Shown piece by piece: positions 48,301-60,833 of a stretch of DNA of 64,000 nt (positions are counted from its first letter, which is position 1; each line of letters starts with the position of its first letter). Source of the DNA: Hydractinia symbiolongicarpus (taxonomy: Eukaryota; Cnidaria; Hydrozoa; Anthoathecata; Hydractiniidae); contig NC_079878.1 of the NCBI RefSeq assembly GCF_029227915.1, positions 26,499,501 to 26,563,500 on the forward strand, given 5' to 3'. A model generated the notes under the pieces. The model had not been told where the DNA came from. It ran no database searches and saw nothing but the letters and a program-made list of their open reading frames with translations. A program made the position numbers and the translations under genes.

Positions 48301-51300
48301 CACATAAGGAATTCATGTTTCTTATAGGAATTACTGCTTCTTTACGTCATAGCAAATATAGCTAGCTAAGTAGAAAGTAGCTAGGACATTGTGTTACACA
48401 CGACAATTAGTGAACAATAAATCACTCCACCATCATCGAAACTACTTACAATTTCTTCATACCGCTTGCTCCAACGAATACATTCGGATCGAGCCAGTGA
48501 AGGTCTTTATTACCACTTAGCCGTCTAAACAAAACACAAAGTTGTGTGTGAAATAGATAACAATAAGAATATATAAATATGCAGATAAACAAGATATATT
48601 GTATTTATTATAATACACTAAGAGCCATTCTTTGTTTTTTCCGGCGAATAATAAAATCAGTGAAACGGATAGAGTTTAAAGGGGCGAGGAAACCTTACGG
48701 TACTGCTTTAGAAAAGATAGCCTGATTGTATAAAAACATTACAAAAAATTTGTTACATTAACAGTGCCCGTCAGAAAATGGATGAGTACTGCGTCGAATG
48801 AATGACAGCAATGCTTTTTAAAATAAGTATTAATGGAATAGGTAATTAAAAAAAACTTACAATTCGTGCAAGTAAGGTAATGTTTGAAATAAATATCCAG
48901 GTAGGTTTTTCAACTTTGTATTCTTCATGTGCCTGAGGTACAACAATACAAAGAAAAGTGATTCGGTCGGTGGGTTGGTGAGGATGATTTAGGAGGCTTT
49001 TGTGAACACCAAGTTCCGTTTTAAAAGCGAGACTCAACAAGACAGCGTTAAATTTCATTCTCGCTGCAATCTTGTGAGATCATCTAATATCGCCATGCAC
49101 GGACTTTGCGAAATTACGGATTCACGGAAGAAAAAAAGACTAACTGATGCAGTTTCGTTGTAGTAAAAAAATGGCCTCAAGTCTGACAAAATCGATACAA
49201 GCGAAAAAACATTGTTGTCAATCAGTCTTACTCGTTTTTGTTACAACGGCTATTATAACAGATGTTAATTAAATTCTAAAAACATAAGAAAAATAAATCG
49301 AAGTATAAGGAGTGAAAGAAGAAAATCATTTTTACAGTGTTTGCAGATTCGTCATATTTCTAAATGCGTCTTCTCGAATACTTTCGATTGGATTATCACT
49401 GATGCTTCTAAAAATAAAAGAATGTTTATATAGCTGCGAAAGAAACCTGGATTAAAAATACCGGGTCTGATAACCGGGTGTTCTGATTCACTATTGCTAG
49501 ATTATCACTTCAACATGGAATAGAAAGGAACAAAAATATTTTAATTTTCATTCAATTCATATGATTTTTACTTTCGTTTTCATTTTGGATGGAAACACTC
49601 ATGAGAAATCAGTTTTTAGTTCCGGAGTGAAAAACTTTTACATGCGGACACTTTTAAAAGGCGGACACCTCAACGGAGAACCCATCCCCCAGCTAACCTC
49701 TTATACAACAGGGATTATCAAGATCTAGAAACAAGCAGAGATGAACTACATTTTGAAACTAACAGTATTTTTAAATCAGGAACATCATCTTGAAATAATG
49801 GAAGATGGCGTAAGTTGTTGTGCATTAAAAGCCTAAAAAATAGAAATTGATTGTTTGTATGATGTATGTTCGTTATAAACATGACATATCACCATTTCAA
49901 ATCTTAGAATCCTGATTTTGTGAAAAAGATAGTTTAAATGTAGAGTACCTAATGGAGATATTGTTAACAAGACAAAGTTTTGCAAACAATATAAGCAAAG
50001 ATAAAAGAATAATACAGACAATCTCGTGAAAAAAATATAAAATTATTTTTTATTCGTTTTATGTTTATTTTACTTACAAATCTCCATTAAAACCTTTCCG
50101 TTGGAACAATCCGTGAAAAGCATCAGGTGCAATGTAGTCGAGATTATTTCGTTCAAAGTTTCTATGAAAACAAAAATAAATTAGTTGTAAAATATGAATT
50201 GGGTCATGTTTGTAGTTAAATGTATTTTACATATACACCTTGGAAAGAATTAGCACTTGACAACTGCTTGATTGAAATTGACTAAAAATACCATCAAATG
50301 TGGATAGGATTGTAACTTTTAATTAGGTGAAAGAGATTTCCAGAGCTTAAAACTTTGTGAACTGTTTTTTCTGCTCTCAACTGCTATATAATACCTAGAT
50401 TTTTTGAGAAAATATTGATTTTCAAAATTATTTTCAGGAAACTTTTTTTCTTAATTTGTTGTTATTATTATCACTTATGCTTATTAAAACTTCTGTAATT
50501 CTTTGTTCTTCATTCTTGTGACTTTAGCTTTATCCACTCTGGGGGGCCTTAACAAATTTAAACTGAACAGGGTAAAAATTACAAAATTATGAGACAACGC
50601 ATAAAATTGGCTGACGTGTTAATTTTAGTTTTTCTTTTATTGAAGAAGACACATGTAAAAAAATAAAGCTTCTTGCTTATTTTGACATTTTTACCTAAAG
50701 TTTTCCAATTCTTAATGCTGACATGTTTTTAGCTGTATTTTAGGAGTTTAGCAGTGTTCATTACAGGTAATTATTTTTTTACCAGAAATTACATTGTTTC
50801 TATATCCTAGCTTTTTTATCTACATATCTTATCTAGTAGTACTTCAACAAACCGGACAAATATAAAGTGATAATAATACATTTTTATTGCATGCATAACA
50901 TCTTTGATAAATTAAAGATGAGATCACACATTAGATTAATAAACAAAACATCAGCATTAAGATTTTAAATTTATCTGCAGCAACACAATCCTATCACATC
51001 AAGATATATTATATCAAAAACAAACGTGAAAATTTATTACTAGTGTTTTGGTGCATATTTTGTATTGCCAAAACTATACATATTTTTGTGAAAGTGTGCA
51101 GATAAGAAAGTTTTTGTAATGATTGCCTGTTAAATTTTTATATTTTATGTGGCCTAGATTTTTGAATAAAACCTATTATCTTTCTACGAAATAAATTGCT
51201 GGCTACATGGCTTTGTGGATCAATTCAAGTACTTCATTTTGTTTAATCATTTTTTGTTCATAAATAAAAACATAATATTGCCAAAACCACGTAGCCAGGA

Positions 51301-54205
51301 ATTCATACAATCACAAAACCATGCAGCCATGAATGAGATGTTGAAAGAGTAATTTGAAAAGTTCTTTTCAAATAACTCTTCAAGTTCTTCCACAAAATGA
51401 AGTGGAGAATCATGTAGTTTACCAAAGTGTCTTTCCTCACATCAAAGCCATTTTCCAAACATATCCATAATTACAATGAAAAAAAATTATTTATAAAACT
51501 CCTTAAGAATTTTTTAAAATTTAATTTGAAGCATATGAAGCATATAGGATAAGAAACTTTTGGAATTAAATGTCTCGTCAAGTTTAGTATATTTAAAACT
51601 GACTGATTCCGCAAAAAAGAAATATGGCAAATTATACATACAAGTAAATTAACCGTGGGTTCCATTGAAAAACTCTTGAGTTGATCTTCTTTAAATGTTT
51701 GTTAAAAGTCACCACCCTAAAAATCAGAAATCAGCTCGTAAAAGTTTATGTCTGAAGAATTCAAAACAAAAATATTTTATTGATTTCTTTTCAGAATGAT
51801 TTTGAGTATTGCACCACAGCAATCTTGCTTGGATAATTACAAAAAATAGTACACAAAAAATAGCTTACAATGATTCAAGATTAGGAAGCTTCTTTAATTC
51901 CTTTTTTGAAAACTCTGCAAGTTTTGAATTTCTTATTCCTCTAGAAAAAGAGTATGAGAGTAAGAGTAGAAATATGTACAATTAAATTCATAAAAACAAA
52001 TTAACAAACTGTTAATGCCAATAGCAGTGTTGAATATGGAATGAGTCTAAACGTCTTAGCTTAAATAATGTTTTTTTGCTATAAACTCAATGAATTAAAT
52101 CAGACCAGCCTAACTTTTTTCGTTGGATTTTGAAATTTCAAGTTCTAGAATGCCCAAAAATGAACTCTCAAAACCTATTCTATGTAACTTTGTTCAAGGC
52201 TAGAGTGTTTATATCTTTAAGCAATTAAAAATTAAGGAACACACTTTTTTAAAGGATTCGAACTCATCCTATAAATTTTTGTTATACTTAAAATTACAAG
52301 GGGGTTAAATTGCCACACTTTGTCTGTAAAGCTTAATCAGTATCAAATTGCTATCCATGTCGGAAGAGCCACTACATTTATTTTCACTATTTACACCAAC
52401 ATTTGTACAGGAACTTTGGTTGGTATTTACGCTATGATCATTATTAACAAATACATTATCTTAAACAGCAGACTTGGTATTAAAATATGATAAAAAAATT
52501 ATATGTGATTTCAGAAGTTAGAAACACACAAAAATAAACATTATTAAGCAAAATAGTGGTGGGTAAAAAAAATATGGATAAGAAAAAGATAACACAAAAG
52601 GATTACCTGTGAAACATATATATTCATACTTTTTATTGTAAATCATTTTTATGCAAATGTTATAATATTAGAATGTCTTAAAAATTTCAAAGGAACTTTG
52701 CATACAAGATATTAGTGTATTAGCCTTTGTCTCTCCAAGTCTATCAATAAGGTTACAATAATTTAGAAGCGAGCAACCAGAATAAATAAAATTAGTTTAT
52801 AAACGCATATTTTATAACAAAATTAAAGACATTACAAAAGTAGAAAATTTGTTTCTTTTTTTCTTAATCGCTGTTATTAGGTGTAATGATGGGGACAAAA
52901 ATACAAAAGTAGAAAATTATCTCAGCCTTTGTTCTCCTGTTTAAGGTTTAAAAAATTGATTAATTGTTTCACTGATTGATTAAACTGATTATCCCATAGA
53001 AAACATTTACATCTATAGTAAATTTTTATTGTGACCTACAAAGGAAACCTGAAAAAACAAACAAATTAGATATTGCCTTTGAAAAAAGGGTTGTTGTTAA
53101 TAAAGATAATAATGATAAACAATTATATACTTATTAATCAGCCAATTAAGCAGTAATTATAAATTTTGCAAAGTTTAAATTACTTAAACAATAAGTGCAA
53201 ATCATTTGAACATAGATCAGCATCTATATAAACTAAACAATTTTAGTTTGGTCAACTGGATATAAAAAAATTAAATTCAAACAAACTCCAGAAACATTTT
53301 TCTAGCATTTCTGAATTTGCATTTTCAAGAAAGAGATCACAAAAAAACAAAACAAAAAACTGTTATCCTTATTCTCAATCAAATATCATGGCAGAAATCA
53401 CTAAACAAATTAAAATTTTATAAATTATTTATGTCTTTATTAATAAAATACTTTATTAGTATTTCTTTACCTTTGTTGCAATTAAAATTTTATAATTCAC
53501 CTGCATGGTAAACAAACAAACAATCTTTTTCTCCCAAAAGTGTCTATTATTATTTATTATTAAATTAAGTTTATAACTTTATTGATTCAGTGTAAAAAAA
53601 AGTTATAAACTGATATTCTTGAAGGAAAAACAAAAATATATACACAAGAAAAGTACATGTAAATCAGATACAGGAGACAGAGTGACTTTTCTTGGCCTTG
53701 GCCACTGCAACTTTAAAATACTCCCTGCAACATGTAAGAATTCCTAAAAAAGTAACATACACGACCTATGTAACCAACACATGTTATGTATTATGACAAT
53801 GAAATTCCTACAAAAGTAACCTAACCCTAACCCAAACGGACATGATGGCAATGCATTGTTTTTATGCGTAATATACGCGTTGGTCATATAGGTTAATTTA
53901 ATTGGAAAATTAAAAGTAGAGGGGGTATTTTAAAGTCATGCCAAATATAGCTACACATCTTAAAATACATAAAGGACAAAAGAACTTTGGAATTAGAAAA
54001 AAAAACATTCTTACAACTTTATTACATCTTTCCCTTTAACTCCAAAAAATAATTCCACATCAGGAAACTTCCAGCTTTGTAAAGTTTTGACTAAAATAGT
54101 TTTATTCTTCAGTGTGATAGCCACGCTATTTTCACCACTAAATGTAGTCCCATAACGTATCAATGCAAAAAGCAATAAAAACAAAACTGAAGTGTTTTTG
54201 ATCAT
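45342..54205 (-). CDS. LGR-type receptor: leucine-rich-repeat ectodomain with class A GPCR domain, nine exons
   Basis: Minus-strand exons 54205-54015, 51940-51869, 51716-51642, 50161-50078, 49407-49336, 48932-48861, 48524-48450, 47951-47478 and 46938-45342 all join in phase 2 and give 903 residues. The first exon encodes a signal peptide and an LRR-like start. Six exons of 72, 75 or 84 bases each encode one leucine-rich repeat, as in known LGR genes. The hinge has FLCCAF, close to glycoprotein-hormone receptors, a Thr-rich stretch, and KRRKRR. It then reaches CTPEPDALRPCDDIMG, the conserved entry to helix 1. The seven helices (about 425-690) keep LINLSFADLC, ERYFAIVYAM, AKRMALLVFTDF and NPFLYA, all typical of this receptor group. 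The tail (about 210 residues) is Ser-rich. The ligand is probably a cystine-knot glycoprotein hormone or related peptide (family inference). The short exons are supported by consistent phase and LRR spacing; one missing in the 2-kb first intron cannot be excluded. Confidence 0.9.
53762..53895. mobile_element. Foldback element with telomere-like core, inside LGR intron 1
   Basis: ACCTATGTAACCAAC at 53764 pairs with GTTGGTCATATAGGT ending at 53893, and ATTATGACAATG-like words pair inside. The loop carries CTAACCCTAACCC (53821-53833). No target duplication is clear. Confidence 0.55.
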
Positions 54206-54779
54206 TGCAACTTGAAAAAAACAAACTTAGCTAGCTAGCTATATAGTTTAGACATCATCTAATTTTCCCAAATGTTTACGAACTTTCCACACAAAGCTCC
54301 GCTCATCTCTTGCTCATGCTGTGAATCAAACACTAGCCTGGTGCAAATGCTTTTTTACAGGGGGCGCGATACGTCCGGACCTTCTTATTCTCCGCTTATG
54401 AATTCATTTTACGGGGGTAACTCTGAGGTAAAACGAGGCTATATCAAAATTTAGGATTATTGGACAAGCTTGCCCACTTCACTTGCAACGAAACAAACAC
54501 GAAACGAAGGGACAGAAGTTTGTTTTGTGTAAAGTCGATTGCTACTTGCGACTGGGCAGCAAAAACAAAGGCAGTTACCAAGGGCACTATAAGACAAAGT
54601 AGGTTTTCTTGGCTGGCGTGCTTAATATCGTCCTTTATCTTCTAAAACTAAGATATAGCTAGTCTGCAATGCTATTAGTGGTCATTTATATTTTATGTGT
54701 TCAGCCTCGCTAATTTCGAGGCATAGCTAGCTATACCATTTCAATTTTTTTCCAGGACGCCCACAAAAGCGATATTGTT
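54206..54779. other. Upstream of the LGR gene
   Basis: This must contain the LGR promoter on the minus strand. A TAGC tetranucleotide run lies at about 54228-54241. No other exon is supported. Confidence 0.35.
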
Positions 54780-55082
54780 TAAAGCTTCTAATTGAGCTAC
54801 AAAAAGGGTGTCAATTTGTTGAAAAACTGCAAAAAAGAATGCAAGAGTGTTAACTGCTGTTTATTGAGCTCAAAGTTGTGCACATTCTGTGAGGAAAAAC
54901 AAAAGTGCAAACAAAGTGCAAATAATGCCACATTTCCAACAACATCCAACATTTTCAAACAAATTTTCAAAAAAATATTTGTTGGTGTAGACTCAACGTC
55001 AAGGATTATGAATCTCTTCAAAATTCTACCCAGAAATGGTTTTGCTGTAAATGTAATAATGAAATTCTCCCCTTTGGCATAA

Positions 55083-56458
55083 AAGCTCCCCCCTCTAGTC
55101 TACAACAAGTCACTTTCTTCCCTTGAAATCAAAACATTTCTTACAAAGCTTAATACTCTTAAAATCAATGACATCCATGAAATCATGGGTGGTGTCAACT
55201 GCAAATATTATGATCCAAATGAATTCACTGACCTTCAAGTTACTTCTCATAAATTCTCCCTTTTCCATATGAATATTGCATCTCTGTCAAAACATCTTGA
55301 TGAATTGAAGGTTCTATTACAACAACTTGGGCATGACTTCAGTATTATTGGTATCACTGAAACTAAATTCCAGATTAATGTCCCTCCTATTAATTGTGAT
55401 CTTTCACACACACGCCTACTGAAGGTGAAAAAGGTGGTGCTCTGTTGTATGTTTCTAATCACTTGCAATTTATTGAACGTCTTGATCTTGATACACTTGA
55501 ATACAAAAGCAGTGAACTTGAATCTAAATTCATTGAAATTATACAGGCTAAAGATAAAAACATGATTGTAGGATGCATTTATAGACACCCCTCAATGTCT
55601 GTTGATGATTTCAACAACCAATTTTTAATGCCCCTTCTTGAGAGAGCGTCTTCTGAAAATAAGCCAATCTTTCTCCTTGGTGATTTTAATATTGACCTTC
55701 TAATGTCCGAATCGGTTAAAGAAGTTTCTGATTATATTAATATTACCTCCCAGTTTAATTTAATGCCTCATATAATTTTGCCCACAAGAGTCACTGAATC
55801 TACCAGCACAATTATAGATAATATTTATTTTAACTCTGCCAAGTGGGATACTTTGTCTGGTAATATTATTAATTCAATATCTGATCATTTCCCCCAGTTC
55901 TTGGTGTTAAGAGATTTGTCTGCTGTCAATCCGGCTCATGTATCTAATGATATTTATGCTCGTAACTGGAAAAAATTCAGTCATGATGCCTTTCGCACTG
56001 AACTACAATATACGGATTGGGATGCTATACTTCAACCAAGCACAGATGATCTCAATGTATCGTTTGATAATTTTTACAACAGTTTCAACAGTCTTTTGGA
56101 TAAATACGCTCCATTAAAAACGACTTGTAATAAAAAAAGTAGAAAAAAATCAAATTCTTGGATTACTAATGGTATCCTTACCTCTATTACTAAAAGAGAC
56201 CTTCTCCATAAACGTTTTTTAAGAGAAAAAGATCCATATTTTAAGTCTCTCTTGTTAGAGCGTTTCAAAAAGTACCGCAATAAAATTGTAACTCTGTGTA
56301 GATTGAGCAAGAGTAATTTTTTCAATAAATATTTTAGTGATAACCAAAAAAATGTTGGCAGCATTTGGAAAGGTGTTAAAAATATAATTTCTGTTCGTTC
56401 TTCTGCTTCTGCTTCTCCAACCTGTATGAACATTGATAACTTGTCACTGATCCAGTGA
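55083..56458 (+). pseudogene. LINE endonuclease region, broken
   Basis: Residues of the apurinic-type endonuclease fold are clear: FHMNIASLSKHLDEL and GITETKF in the first frame. Then, after a frame shift near 55410 in a CA-rich stretch, LLYVSN, IVGCIYRHPS, FLLGDFNIDLL and the closing SDHFP follow. The enzyme nicks target DNA to prime reverse transcription. An in-frame TGA at 56456 separates it from the reverse transcriptase part. With one shift and one stop it cannot encode a complete protein, but damage is light. Confidence 0.85.
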
Positions 56459-56461
56459 CAA

Positions 56462-58122
56462 TTGCTAGCTCTTTTAATTTCAATTGCTGACAATATTAGA
56501 ATGGGCATCCCATTCACATCAAAACATTTCTCTTCCTTCTTAAAAGATTCTGTTCCTAATTCAATGTTTCTTTCACCAACTGATGATATTGAAGTTCTCC
56601 ATTGTATTTCTTCCTTGGACCTTGGTAAATCTTCTGGGCCATTTAGCATTCCTGCCCAAATTTTTTCTACTGTTAAAACTGAATTATCTGTTCCACTCTC
56701 TAAACTTATAAATTTGTCTTTTACTTCAGGCATTTTTCCTTCTAATTTAAAAACTGCCAGGGTTATCCCTATTCATAAAAAAGGATCCAAATTGGAATTT
56801 ACAAATTATCGACCTATATCCTTACTTTCAAACATTGATAAGATATTTGAAAAACTTATATATAACGGGTGTATGGGTTTCTTGAAGCTAACAATGTCCT
56901 GTATAAGCAACAATTTGGTTTCAGAAAAAATTACTCAACCTGTCAATCACTAATGAATATGTCTCAAAAAATTATGGATGCTCTTGATAAAGGAAATTAT
57001 GCATGTGGAGTGTTTATTGATCTCCAGAAGGCTTTTGATACTGTTGATCATGAAATTCTACTTACAAAGCTTCATCATTATGGAATTCGAGGTAATGCCC
57101 TCTCTTTATTTAGGTCCTACTTAATAGGTCGTCAACAATTTGTGTCTTTAAATGGAGCTAAATCAGCAAATAATCTTACCAGACATGGTGTCCCTCAAGG
57201 TTCTGTTTTAGGACCACTTTTATTTTTAATTTATATAAACGACTTGAATTGTGCAATTAACTATTCTATGGTACACCACTTTGCTGATGATACAAACCTC
57301 CTGCATTTCAGTGACTCTTTGAAACAACTGGCCAAACAAATGAATTTAGACCTCAAGCTTCTCTGCCATTGGCTGAATGCTAATAAGATTTCTCTTAATG
57401 CTAGCAAGACAGAATACATTATATTTAAACATGCACATAAACCTCTTAATTATGATTTTAGGCTTCTCATCAATGGTAAAAGGCTTATGCCTAGTGATTC
57501 TATTAAATATCTTGGTGTTCTATTAGATTCTGATTTAAGCTGGAAGACTCAGATCAATAATACTGTTGCCAAGCTCAAGAGGGCTAATGGAGCTTTAGCT
57601 AAACTTCGTCATTTTGTGCCTCAAAATGTCCTTATCCTAGTCTACTATGCCATTTTTCATTCCCACCTGCAATATTGTAATCAAATTTGGGGTCAACCAA
57701 ATAGTCTTGATGTTAATCGTATTGCTGTTTTACAAAATTTTGCTATCAGATTAATGACTTTTGAATCTCGAAGAGCATCATCTAGTATCATCTATGGCAA
57801 CCTGAAAATCCTCAAATTCAATGATATTGTCCAGTTCATTCACATTCTGTTTTTGCATAAGCTCTTTCATGATAAAATGCCTGCTACTATCCAGAATACT
57901 TTTGCGGTTGACTTCAACCATGCCCAGAGCACTCGTGCAGAAAAGGCTGGCTTGATCAATCTATCTACTGTCAATATTGTTTGTTTTGGTAAAAATTCTA
58001 TTAGATTTAACACCATTAAATCCTGGAATAAGATACAGACACCAATGACTAAAAAATTTGTTTCCATAGATTACTTTGGTCTGAAAAGTGATCTAAAGAA
58101 GTATTTTATTGCCTCTTATTAA
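56462..58122 (+). pseudogene. LINE reverse transcriptase region, broken
   Basis: The first part (56462 to about 56865) has IPIHKKGSK and NYRPISLLSN. After a frame shift near 56870 the frame stays open for over 400 codons to the stop at 58122. It shows GFRKNYST, FIDLQKAFDTVDH, RHGVPQGSVLGPLLF and the catalytic HFADDTN, followed by thumb and C-terminal regions. All catalytic residues are intact in the long frame, so this copy was active fairly recently. Recognition of the family is secure; the clade (CR1-like) is by overall resemblance. Confidence 0.88.
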
Positions 58123-58360
58123 TTTGTAACAAATTTTCCCTTTGTTCTCACACGGTTCATTTATCTGGTGATAATATATCTTCGTGCCGTCTTGTGTGTC
58201 CTGTGCCGTCTATTGTACTCGTCCAAGGGTGGCCTTATCGTCGTCTTAGCTTCTGCTATTAGGTAAGGTCTCCCTTCAAAAATAGTTTGTTTGTTTTTTC
58301 TCTTCATATTAAAATTTATTTAATTATTTGAACTGTACAGCTATTTTTGATTAATAAAAT

Positions 58361-58400
58361 TATCTTATCTTATCTTATCTTAAATTATCTTATCTTATCA
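58361..58400 (+). repeat. TTATC pentanucleotide tail of the LINE
   Basis: About seven TTATC units with one interruption. Simple-repeat tails of this kind mark the 3' end of CR1-type elements. Confidence 0.85.
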
Positions 58401-59384
58401 GTAGTAGAATCCTTAAGCTTAAAAAGATTATATGTGATATTCATAATACACTTAATAAAGTCCTAGAACCTTTTAATAGTTTTCTTTTTTGTGATTAAAA
58501 ATCAATGGTTTTGGGAAAGAACTTTTTGCATTTCAGGAATCGTTTGGGTGTTATCAAATAAAAATTGCAAAAATTTTCTAACCTTGCACTCACATACAAC
58601 GTTTTTGGTGAGTCAGCAAATTTGCTAAATTTCTATCCAACTAGAAAACTGTCAGCATCTACAAAGAAGACATGCTGCAAAGGCTGAGCTTGGAAGACTT
58701 TGCAAATAAAATTTGAAAAGTCCTTTTTCACCCCACCACACGTTTTTGTGAAGAAGTTATTTTTTTTTAAGGTTATCATATGTTTTAATTAATTATTAAT
58801 TGATCAATATATACATATGCTCTATATGAGATCAACAATGCTTCCAGCTCGTTTCAACGCCATCTCGATTCTCAATTTTCAAAAAATTAGGACTGACAAA
58901 CTAGACCTGATCAAAATTGCCAACGCATTTGTTTAATTGCACGACAACAGAAAGCTAGTATTCAGAAAATTTACAAAGGAGGACTGGTAGTTGTCATATA
59001 CTATAGCCTTTTTCTGCATTATCTTTATTTTGCTTCGATGTTACTATTGCTTATTTTGAAAATATATCTTACATAAAATATAGTGTTTCTATATTTCTAT
59101 ATAAAACCCCCTGCATTTTGTGAAGGTTTTCAAGCACAATATTTCGGAATTTGAAGTATTTTTGGCCTATCTAGGGAGCCAAAAGTTTAAAAAAATTTTC
59201 TTTGCCTGCCAAACCAAGGTTGGGCCTCCTTTAATGTTGAATAATTTAGCCCCTCGACTTTGAAAATTGCTTCACCAGGCCTGTTCTGTTGCCTATATAT
59301 TCCATGGACTAAGGATGTGATAGTAAAATGTGATGGTAAAATTGTGAATAGGATATTTTTAAGTGGCAACAGAAATGCGTCTTT
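58401..59384. other. Gene-free stretch
   Basis: No gene recognised. Partial units of the following minisatellite may begin near 59350. Confidence 0.4.
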
Positions 59385-59798
59385 AGATCGCATTTTAAAA
59401 GTTTACGAACAAAGAATGGCGATAGACAAGTGCTTTTAGATCGCACTTTGAAAGTTTAATAACGAAAAATGACGATAGAAATCTTTTTTAGATCGCATTT
59501 TAAAAACTTAAAAATGAAGAAATGCGATAGAAAAGCTTTTTAGATCGCAATTTAAAAGTTTAAGAATGTAGAGCGGCTATAGAAAAGCTTTTTTAAATCA
59601 CATTTTTAAGTTTAAGAACGAAGAACGGCGATAGAAAAGCTTTTTTAGATCGCATTATAAAAGTTTAAGAACGAAGAAGGGCGATGGAAAAGTTTTTTTA
59701 GATTGCATTTTTAAAATTTAGAATGAAAAGCGACGATAAAAATGCTTTTTTAGACCGTGTTTTAAAAACTTAAGAAAGAAGAATGGCAATAGAAAAAT
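59385..59798 (+). repeat. Minisatellite, about eight units of 52 bases
   Basis: Each unit starts AGATCGCATTTTAAAAGTTT, continues with AAGAACGAAGAA-like sequence and GGCGATAGAAAAGC, and ends in a T run. Units differ by substitutions and single-base indels, so the array is not recent. There is no coding potential. Confidence 0.88.
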
Positions 59799-60833
59799 GA
59801 TAATTGATCTAAGGTATTCTTAGGCCACATCTAAATGGTGGTTTACTCTGTTACAGAGTGCGGAAATTTTTTGCGCACCAACTTTACTTTTCTAATTTGA
59901 ACCCTGCATTAGCATTATACTTATAAGCATTGTTTTTATACATATAAAGAACAGGTTAGAAAGGTTTTGTACACAGATAACTGAATTTTGTGTTAAGCAC
60001 TGAATTCAATTCAGTCATTTTGTGTTGTAAAAAAAAAGATTTTTAAGCCAAAGTTTAAAGCCATCCCCCATGATACAACAGTAAAAAAGTAAAATTAAGA
60101 CTTCAAGTTAAAAAAAAAAGAGAATCAGTATTAAGATCTTGAATCATCATCATCAACAAAATTTTAACATACTTTTTAACAAACCTTTTAATTATATCAT
60201 GTTTTATATTCACTGCTTTTTATTTCCAATAGTTTCTAATCTTTAATTCTTCTTCCACGTATTATATTACAAGTAAGTGTTCCATTCAATAAATAAATAA
60301 CATTCTGGGAAATATTTTTCTTAGAATGACAAAGTCCAACAAAAGTAAATTACTTCTATCTATTCCTACCTAAATTTTCAATTTAAACCAGGTCCCTGAA
60401 AAACAGACTTTTTTAAAAATGACTTAACCCCTGGGAGATCATACCATGTTTACACTACCTAGATGGCCTGCAAAAGAACTAAAGATTTGTTCCTAATTCT
60501 TTTACCTGGTATAAAATAGGAGCAACTTATTAACCAAACCTTTAACAATAAAAGTGGGCATGTAGTATCTGTTCCAGGTCAATAAGGTAATACATTCCAA
60601 TAATAAATAATAAATAGATAAATTTACTGCTTATGAATGGATAATATAGTTTGGTCTGATAGAAAATGAGTTGGGAATTTTGTGTGTTTTCTTCACCTAA
60701 CAAAAAACAAGGTTTGCAAATTTGCCCCATCTTCTTTAAAACCTTCAAAAATTTTATTAATTCATATTGGAAAGTAAACTTAATTTTATCACAGAACATA
60801 TATCCTAGTCTCAACTTTTTATTTTAGAATAAA
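59799..60833. other. Upstream of the ATP synthase subunit gene
   Basis: No exon supported. The promoter of the gene at 60834 is expected here. A splice-acceptor-like TTTTTATTTTAG ends seven bases before its ATG, which suggests a 5' untranslated intron or a trans-splicing acceptor. Confidence 0.4.

Larger units (their letters stand above)
54780..58400 (+). mobile_element. CR1-like LINE, nearly full length, disabled
   Basis: An endonuclease region (about 55083-56458) is followed by reverse transcriptase (56462-58122), about 250 bases of 3' untranslated sequence and a tail of TTATC units (58361-58400). Gene order, residue pattern and simple-repeat tail fit the CR1/Jockey side of non-LTR retrotransposons. 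Upstream (54792-55082), Cys-rich frames may be the remains of a zinc-binding first protein. The 5' limit is a guess. It lies just outside the start of the LGR gene in opposite orientation. Confidence 0.85.

Noticed and set aside
50235-50290. Possible extra LGR exon (acceptor at about 50265, donor GTGTAT)
   Set aside because: It is 43 bases long, does not keep phase 2 and has no leucine-rich pattern.
56074-56733. 219-residue minus-strand frame
   Set aside because: Antisense shadow of the LINE endonuclease/reverse transcriptase region.
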